Source of the DNA: Variovorax sp. ZS18.2.2
GTDB taxonomy: Bacteria; Pseudomonadota; Gammaproteobacteria; Burkholderiales; Burkholderiaceae_C
NCBI RefSeq assembly: GCF_024701975.1
Contig: NZ_JANLNM010000001.1
Coordinates: 62,001 to 126,000 of the forward strand
Length of the DNA: 64,000 nucleotides
Reading direction: 5' to 3'
Shown here: piece after piece, positions 57,762-64,000 of the stretch
Position numbering within the stretch: position 1 is the stretch's first letter
Layout of the letters: each line of letters starts with the position of its first letter
Notes under the pieces: model-generated
Seen by the model: only the letters and a program-made list of their open reading frames with translations
Databases searched by the model: none
Told to the model about the DNA's origin: nothing
Translations under genes and position numbers: made by a program

Positions 57762-59219
57762 TCAGGCCGCTTCGCGCCGCACGATCACCTGCCCGTTGCG
57801 CGCACCACTGTGCACGCCGTGCTGCCAGGTGACGGCGCCATTCACGATCACCGCATCGATGCCTTCGGCCGGCCGCGTCGGCGTTTCGTAGTTCGCCGTA
57901 TCGCGTACTGTGGCCGCATTGAAGATCACCACGTCCGCGTGGTGCCCCGGCTTGAGCGTGCCGCGTTCGTGCAGGCCGAAGTTGCGCGCGGTAAGCCCCG
58001 TCATCTTCCACACGGCAGTCTCCAGCGGGAACAAGCCCACGTCGCGGCTGTAGTGCCCGAGCACGCGCGGGAAGGTGCCCCACAGGCGCGGATGCGGCTT
58101 CTCGCCGAGCGGGATGCCGTCCGAGCCGATCATGGTGTCGTCGAACGCGAGGATGCGCTGCACGTCGTCTTCGTCCATCATGAAATAGATCGCGCTGCCA
58201 GGCTGCAGGCGCTGGGCCGCTTCTTCGCCCGACACGCCCCATTCGGCCGCGATGTCCTTCAGGTCGCGGCCCGCGCATTCGGGGTGCGGCACGCTCGAGG
58301 CGATGAGCACGCGGCCGTCCATCATTCCACGGTCGGTGCGGATCATGGTGGAGCCCGCCGTGTACGGGTAGCAGTCCAGGCCGATGCACTGGTGCTGCAT
58401 CGCTTCCTTGATGAAGGGCAGCGTCACCTTCGTCTTGCCGAAGTTCTGCGCGTTCTGCACCTTGTGGTGCGACACCACCACCGGAATGTCGAGCGCGCGG
58501 CCGATGTGGAAGGTTTCTTCGAGCGACTCCATCACGCGGTCGCTCTCGTCGCGCATGTGCGTCACGTAGAGCGCCTTGCGCGAGGTGAGCGGGCGGCCGA
58601 CCTCGATGATTTCCTCGGTGGTCGCCTTCACGGCAGGCGGGTAGAAGGTGCCGGTCGACAGGCCGATGGCGCCGGCCTGCATCGCCTCTTCGACCAGCGC
58701 CTGCATCGCGGCGATCTCTGTGTCGTTCGCGGGGCGGTCGAGGTCGGACATCACCACCGCGCGCAATGTCGAGTGACCCACCATCGCGGCCACATTCACT
58801 GAAGACGGCGCGGCGCGCAGCGCATCGAGGTACGCGGCGAAGGTGGTGAAGCGCCCCTCGGCCGGCGTGTCGAGCAGGCTCAGCGGCATCGGCAGATCCA
58901 TGTCGACGCGCAGCGGCGCGGCGCTGATGCCGCAGTTGCCCGCCACCACCGTGGTCACGCCCTGCGACACCTTGAAGGGCATCTGCGCCTGCGAGAGCAC
59001 GGCCTGGTCGTCGTGCGTGTGCGAGTCGATGAAGCCCGGCGCGACGATGCGGCCGGTGGCGTCGAGCGTCCTGTCGGCGGTGTGGCCCGCGAGCTGGCCG
59101 ATGGCGGCGATGCGGCCGTTGACGATGCCGACGTCGGCATCGAAGCGTGGCGCCTTGGTGCCGTCGATCACGGTGCCGCCTCGGATCAGCAGGTCGTAGT
59201 GGGGTGTCTTGTCGGTCAT
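57762..59219 (-). CDS. N-acyl-D-amino-acid deacylase (D-aminoacylase)
   Basis: 485 residues starting MTDKTPHYDLLIRGGTVIDG at 59219. Amidohydrolase superfamily: metal motif DSHTHDD, GNCGIS, GLSTGTFYPP, THMRDESDRV, SHHKVQN and the final GSDGIP Asp region. Matches D-aminoacylases that release D-amino acids from N-acyl-D-amino acids or dipeptide-like substrates. Last gene of the - strand peptide-transport operon, 16 nt after the ATPase gene, so the operon likely imports D-amino-acid-containing peptides or derivatives. Confidence 0.92.
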   Translation of the reverse strand: MTDKTPHYDLLIRGGTVIDGTKAPRFDADVGIVNGRIAAIGQLAGHTADRTLDATGRIVAPGFIDSHTHDDQAVLSQAQMPFKVSQGVTTVVAGNCGISAAPLRVDMDLPMPLSLLDTPAEGRFTTFAAYLDALRAAPSSVNVAAMVGHSTLRAVVMSDLDRPANDTEIAAMQALVEEAMQAGAIGLSTGTFYPPAVKATTEEIIEVGRPLTSRKALYVTHMRDESDRVMESLEETFHIGRALDIPVVVSHHKVQNAQNFGKTKVTLPFIKEAMQHQCIGLDCYPYTAGSTMIRTDRGMMDGRVLIASSVPHPECAGRDLKDIAAEWGVSGEEAAQRLQPGSAIYFMMDEDDVQRILAFDDTMIGSDGIPLGEKPHPRLWGTFPRVLGHYSRDVGLFPLETAVWKMTGLTARNFGLHERGTLKPGHHADVVIFNAATVRDTANYETPTRPAEGIDAVIVNGAVTWQHGVHSGARNGQVIVRREAA

Positions 59220-59235
59220 CGGTGAGGTTCTTTCT

Positions 59236-60227
59236 TCAACGGAAGTGGCAGGCGACCAAATGGCTGGTGCTGCCGCCATTCGAGGACGAAGGGCGTTCGC
59301 TCAGCTCGGGCACCTTCTCCTTGCACACGGCCTGCGCCATCGGGCAGCGCGTGTGAAAGCGGCAGCCCGAGGGCGGGTTCGCGGGGCTCGGCGGATCGCC
59401 CTGCAGCAGCATCCGGCGCGCGGGCGTGCGCGGGTTCGGCACGGGCACGGCCGACAGCAGGATCTCGGTGTACGGATGCAGCGGCGCCGAGAACAGCGTG
59501 TCCCGGTCCGCGATCTCCACGATGTGCCCGAGGTACATCACCGCCACGCGATGGCTGATGTGCCGCACCACCGCGAGGTCGTGCGCGACGAAGAGGTACG
59601 CGATGCCGAATTCCGCCTGCAGGTCCATCAGCAGGTTGACCACCTGTGCCTGCACCGACACATCGAGCGCCGACACCGGCTCGTCGCAGACGATGAGCTT
59701 CGGGTTCAGCGCCAGTGCGCGCGCAATGCCCAGACGCTGCCGCTGTCCGCCGGAGAACTCGTGCGGGAATTTCTTCGCGGCTTCGGGCCGCAGCCCGACG
59801 CGCGAAAACAGCCACTGCACGCGCTCCCGCCGCTCGGCCGCCGCGCCCATGCCGAAGTTGCGCAGCGGCTCGGCCACGATGTCGCCGGCGGTAAGGCGCG
59901 GGTTCAGCGAGGCATACGGGTCCTGAAAAATGATCTGCAACTGGCGGCGGCGCAACCGCATCTCGTTGGCTGAGAGCGTCAGCAGTTCCTCGCCGTCGAG
60001 CGCCACCGAACCCGAGGTCGGTTCGACCAGCCGCATCACCGACTTCGCGGTGGTCGTCTTGCCGCAACCCGATTCGCCGACCAGCGAGAGCGTTTCGCCG
60101 CGCGCGACGGAGAACGAGACGCCATCAACCGCCTGGATGGCAGGCTTGTCGGGCCGCAGCCAGCGCTTGGGCGAGATGTAGTGCTTGCGCAGGTTGCGCA
60201 CCTGGAGCAGCGGGGCTGCAGTCGTCG

Positions 60228-60231
<4 letters not shown>
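59236..60231 (-). CDS. oligopeptide/dipeptide ABC transporter ATPase (DppF/OppF type)
   Basis: 331 residues starting [18 protein letters not shown]. Walker [10 protein letters not shown]-loop [13 protein letters not shown], signature FSGGQRQR, Walker [14 protein letters not shown] and the C-terminal oligopeptide extension with Cys cluster ([16 protein letters not shown]), typical for OppF/DppF and able to hold an Fe-S cluster. Start overlaps the end of the upstream ATPase gene by 4 nt. Confidence 0.92.
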
Positions 60232-61268
<1,037 letters not shown>

Positions 61269-61275
61269 GGCGTGC

Positions 61276-62187
61276 TCACAGTTGCCGCGCAAGACGCGGA
61301 TCGAGCGCATCGCGCAGGCCATCGCCCAGCAGGTTGATCGCCAGCACCGTCGCCGCCAGCAGCAGCCCCGGGTACAGGATGATGTGGAACGCCACTGCCA
61401 CGAAGTTGCGGCCCTCGGCCATCATGTTGCCCCAGCTGGGCGTCTGCGCGGGCACGCCCACGCCGAGGAAGGAGAGGGCCGCCTCGGTCAGCACCGCGGC
61501 AGCCGCGACGAAGGTCGATTGCACGATCAGCGGCGCCACCATGTTGGGCAGCACGTGGCGAAACAGGATCACCGGCAGCCGCGTACCCACCGCATGCGCG
61601 GCCTCCACATACAACTGCTCGCGCAAGGTGAGTGCCAGCGAGCGCACCAGCCGCACCACGCGCGGAATCTCGGGCACCGTGATGGCGACGATCACCGTCG
61701 TGAGGCTCGCGCGCGTCACCGCCATGAGCGCGATCGCGAGCAGGATGCCGGGGATGGCCATGAGCCCGTCCATCACCCGCATCACCGGTCCGTCGGCCCA
61801 GCGCACGAAGCCTGCGAACAGGCCGATCAGCACGCCGAACACCGTCGCCAACACCGCGACAGAGGCGCCGACGATCATCGACACCTGCCCGCCCCACACC
61901 GCGCGGCTGAACACGTCGCGGCCCAGCGCGTCGGTGCCGAACCAGTGCTCGGCACCCGGTGGCTGCATGCGCGCGAGCGGGTCGATGTCCTGCGGGTCGT
62001 GCGTGGCGATCCACGGCGCGGCGATGGAGAGCGCTGCCACGGCGATCAGCAGCAGCGCACCGATGATCAGCGTCGGGTGCTTGCGCACCCAGCGCCAGCG
62101 CGGCGGGACGAAGGGCGCTTCGTCGGACGGGGTCGCAGCGGGCGCAACGGGTAGTGGGAGATCACTCATCGGGAGTACGGTGGACAT
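61276..62187 (-). CDS. peptide ABC transporter permease (DppC/OppC type)
   Basis: 303 residues (alternative start 6 codons later). Cytoplasmic N-terminus, first helix [23 protein letters not shown], then the [20 protein letters not shown] periplasmic segment and five more helices; the EAA loop is [21 protein letters not shown]. DppC/OppC family. 7-nt spacing to both neighbours. Confidence 0.93.
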   Translation of the reverse strand: MSTVLPMSDLPLPVAPAATPSDEAPFVPPRWRWVRKHPTLIIGALLLIAVAALSIAAPWIATHDPQDIDPLARMQPPGAEHWFGTDALGRDVFSRAVWGGQVSMIVGASVAVLATVFGVLIGLFAGFVRWADGPVMRVMDGLMAIPGILLAIALMAVTRASLTTVIVAITVPEIPRVVRLVRSLALTLREQLYVEAAHAVGTRLPVILFRHVLPNMVAPLIVQSTFVAAAAVLTEAALSFLGVGVPAQTPSWGNMMAEGRNFVAVAFHIILYPGLLLAATVLAINLLGDGLRDALDPRLARQL

Positions 62188-62194
62188 GTCTCGT

Positions 62195-63130
62195 TCAGTA
62201 CTGGATGCGCGGATCGAAGAGCCGGTAGCTCAAATCGATCAGCAGGTTGATCAGCACGTACACCCCCGCCGACAGCAGCAGCACGCTCTGGATCACCGGG
62301 TAGTCGTGGCGCTGCACCGAATCGATCACGAGGCGCCCCACGCCCGGAATGGCGAACACCGTCTCGGTGACCACCACGCCGCCGATCAGCAATGCGATGC
62401 CGACGCCGATGGTCGTGGCGATGGGAATCGCTGCATTGCGCAGCGCGTGCCCGAGCACCGGCAGCACGCCGAGGCCCTTGGCGCGCGCGGTGCGGATGTA
62501 GTCCTCATGCAGCACCTCGAGCACCGTGGCGCGCGTCATGCGGGTCACGAGCGCGATGTACACCAGCGCCAGGTTCACGCACGGCAGCACCAGCGAGCGC
62601 AGCCATTCGCCCGGCCCCTCGGCAAAACGCACATAGCCCTGCACCGGAAACCACGGCAGCTGGATCGCGAACGCGTAGATCAGCAGATAGCCCACGAGGA
62701 ACACCGGCACCGAGAACGCGAGCACCGCGAACACCATCACCAGCCGGTCGACCCAACTGCCCGCGCGGTAGGCCGCGAGCGTGCCCAGCGGCACCGCCAC
62801 CACCAGCGTGATGAGCATGGTGAGCGCCGCGATCGACACCGTGGGCTCCAGCCGCTGGCCGAGCAGCTGCGACACCGGCACCTGCGTGAAGATCGAGGTG
62901 CCCAGGTCGCCGGTGAAGAGCTTGCCGAGCCACACCGCGAACTGCTGCCACAGCGGCAGGTTCAGCCCGAGCGCGGCGCGCAGCTTCTCGATGTCTTCCA
63001 CGCTCGCGAGGTCGCCCGCGATGAGCGCGGCCGGATCGCCCGGCGACAGGTGGATCAGGAGGAACACCACCACGGCCACCACCGCCATGACGGGAAGCGT
63101 CGAGAGAAAGCGTCGAACGATGTAGCCCAT
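62195..63130 (-). CDS. peptide ABC transporter permease (DppB/OppB type)
   Basis: 311 residues, starting MGYIVRRFLSTLPVMAVVAVVVFLLIHLSPGDPA, the family hallmark. Six helices; EAA loop VLEVLHEDYIRTARAKGLGVLPVLGHALRNA. DppB/OppB permease forming the channel with the DppC-type protein. 24 nt downstream of the binding-protein stop. Confidence 0.94.
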   Translation of the reverse strand: MGYIVRRFLSTLPVMAVVAVVVFLLIHLSPGDPAALIAGDLASVEDIEKLRAALGLNLPLWQQFAVWLGKLFTGDLGTSIFTQVPVSQLLGQRLEPTVSIAALTMLITLVVAVPLGTLAAYRAGSWVDRLVMVFAVLAFSVPVFLVGYLLIYAFAIQLPWFPVQGYVRFAEGPGEWLRSLVLPCVNLALVYIALVTRMTRATVLEVLHEDYIRTARAKGLGVLPVLGHALRNAAIPIATTIGVGIALLIGGVVVTETVFAIPGVGRLVIDSVQRHDYPVIQSVLLLSAGVYVLINLLIDLSYRLFDPRIQY

Positions 63131-63154
63131 GGCCGTGTGCGTCGTGCGTGTCCG

Positions 63155-64000
63155 TTAGCGGTCGAGCGCCCAGAACATCGGCATGCCGGCCCAGAGCTTG
63201 TCCAGGCCCTTCAGGTTGGCGCGCGCGGCAAAGGCGGCCGAGTACTGGCCTGCATTGATGTACGGCACGGCCTCGTAGGCGCGGGCCTGGAAGGCGTCGA
63301 GCAGTTCCTTGCGCTTGGCGGGCACGGTTTCCTTCAGCCAGGCGGTGCGCAGCTCGTCCAGTTGCTGGTCGCAGGGCCAGCCCGGCAGCGTGTTGCCGCA
63401 GGCCGCGCCCAGGTAGGCGTTGCTGATCGGCGAGTTGGCGTCGAACTCGCCGGCCACCGTCACGTACATGTTCCAGCCGCCGGCCTCGGGCGCATCGCGC
63501 TTGGCGCGGCGTGCGCCGATGGAGGCCCAGTCCAGGTTCTGCGCATCGACGTTGATGCCGATGCTCTTCATGGTCTGCGCGGCCATCAGCGCCTCGGCGT
63601 TGAGGTAGGGCACGTCGCTGGGCACCAGCAGCACGACCTTCTCGCCCTTGTAGCCCGCGTCGGCCAGCATCTTCTTGGCCTTGGCCACGTCGGCCTTGCG
63701 GTAGGGCTCGGCGCCGGCCGCGGTTTCGTTGGGGCTGCCGCAGATGAAGAAGGTGGGGCAGTAGGCCATGCGCATGTCCAGCGGATAACCCATGGCCGCG
63801 ACGAAGCGCTCCTGGTTCACCGCCTGCAGCAGGGCCTGGCGCACCTTCGGGTTGTTGAAGGGCGGGTGCAGCTGGTTCATGACCAGGAAGCCCTGGTAGG
63901 CGCCGCCCGAGCCGATCTTCACGCTCGCGTCGGTGCGCAGCGGTGCGATGTAGTCGGGCTGCAGTTGTTCGACCAGGTCGACCTCTCCGCGCTTCAGGGC
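63155..64000 (-). CDS. peptide ABC transporter substrate-binding protein (family 5), 5' end outside window
   Basis: The frame stays open to the right edge, so the N-terminus and signal peptide are missing; about 281 C-terminal residues are seen. Family-5 extracellular solute-binding protein (SBP_bac_5): FNNPKVRQALLQAVNQERFVAAMGYP is the characteristic motif, followed by AKKMLADAGYKGEKVVLLV and a C-terminal region ending GMPMFWALDR. First visible gene of the peptide/D-aminoacylase operon; binds the imported peptide in the periplasm. Confidence 0.92.
   Translation of the reverse strand, partial: ALKRGEVDLVEQLQPDYIAPLRTDASVKIGSGGAYQGFLVMNQLHPPFNNPKVRQALLQAVNQERFVAAMGYPLDMRMAYCPTFFICGSPNETAAGAEPYRKADVAKAKKMLADAGYKGEKVVLLVPSDVPYLNAEALMAAQTMKSIGINVDAQNLDWASIGARRAKRDAPEAGGWNMYVTVAGEFDANSPISNAYLGAACGNTLPGWPCDQQLDELRTAWLKETVPAKRKELLDAFQARAYEAVPYINAGQYSAAFAARANLKGLDKLWAGMPMFWALDR

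Overview
The window is 64 kb of GC-rich, densely coded chromosome with short intergenic gaps. It looks like a betaproteobacterium of the Comamonadaceae, most likely Variovorax or a close relative. Grounds are the gene content (DUF2339/DUF3999 pair, BPSS1780-type membrane protein next to thrB, DUF2782 next to polA, many LivK-type binding proteins) and the overall style; this assignment is by recognition, not by a search. Both ends cut through genes.

Region 1 (1-23266, all + strand) is one large aromatic catabolic island. In order: the end of a TPP/Fe-S 2-oxoacid:ferredoxin oxidoreductase alpha subunit and its beta subunit, a flavin/2Fe-2S reductase, a Rieske dioxygenase alpha/beta pair, an acyl-CoA ligase, a thiolase-like protein, a DUF35-SDR fusion, an isatin-hydrolase-like cyclase, an SDR, two LivK-type binding proteins, a second Rieske alpha/beta pair, a third binding protein, a Liv-type ABC transporter (permease, permease-ATPase fusion, ATPase), a second acyl-CoA ligase, then a separate SDR-MarR-thioesterase unit. 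The content matches the iad-type indole-3-acetate (auxin) loci of Variovorax and Bradyrhizobium. The genes can be read as a pathway: the Rieske enzyme oxidises indoleacetate to dioxindole-3-acetate; a ligase makes the CoA ester; a thiolase-like/DUF35 pair cleaves it by retro-aldol reaction to isatin and acetyl-CoA; the cyclase-family enzyme hydrolyses isatin to isatinate (2-aminophenylglyoxylate); the 2-oxoacid oxidoreductase converts this to anthraniloyl-CoA; the thioesterase may release anthranilate. The pathway is inference. The supporting residue changes (thiolase without its nucleophilic Cys and catalytic His, SDR domain without its Tyr) are seen directly.

Region 2 (23270-27517) is an accessory patch: a small HTH-like regulator with a palindrome upstream, a small ORF and terminator, about 220 nt of consecutive strong hairpins (candidate structured RNA), an extra tRNA-Arg(ACG), a 65-residue basic protein, an extra tRNA-His(GTG), an HNH endonuclease, small hypothetical genes, an SDR, and ordinary tRNA-Lys(CTT) and tRNA-Ala(CGC).

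Region 3 (27607-44088) is mostly core: alpha/beta hydrolase, guaC, uvrD, DUF2339/DUF3999 membrane pair, BPSS1780-type protein, thrB, DUF2782 protein, polA and an M20 carboxypeptidase followed by a LysR regulator.

Region 4 (45004-53519) holds azoR diverging from a MocR-type regulator, an AhpD-like protein, a Gdx/SugE exporter and an iron-siderophore set (DUF2946, TonB receptor, PepSY).

Region 5 (52290-64000) is dominated by D-amino acid and peptide use: dadA diverging from an amino-acid binding protein and racemase, then (after a dienelactone hydrolase, a ZIP transporter and a small acidic protein) a - strand operon of peptide ABC transporter plus N-acyl-D-amino-acid deacylase, whose binding protein runs off the right edge.

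No insertion sequence, integrase, rRNA or CRISPR array was seen.
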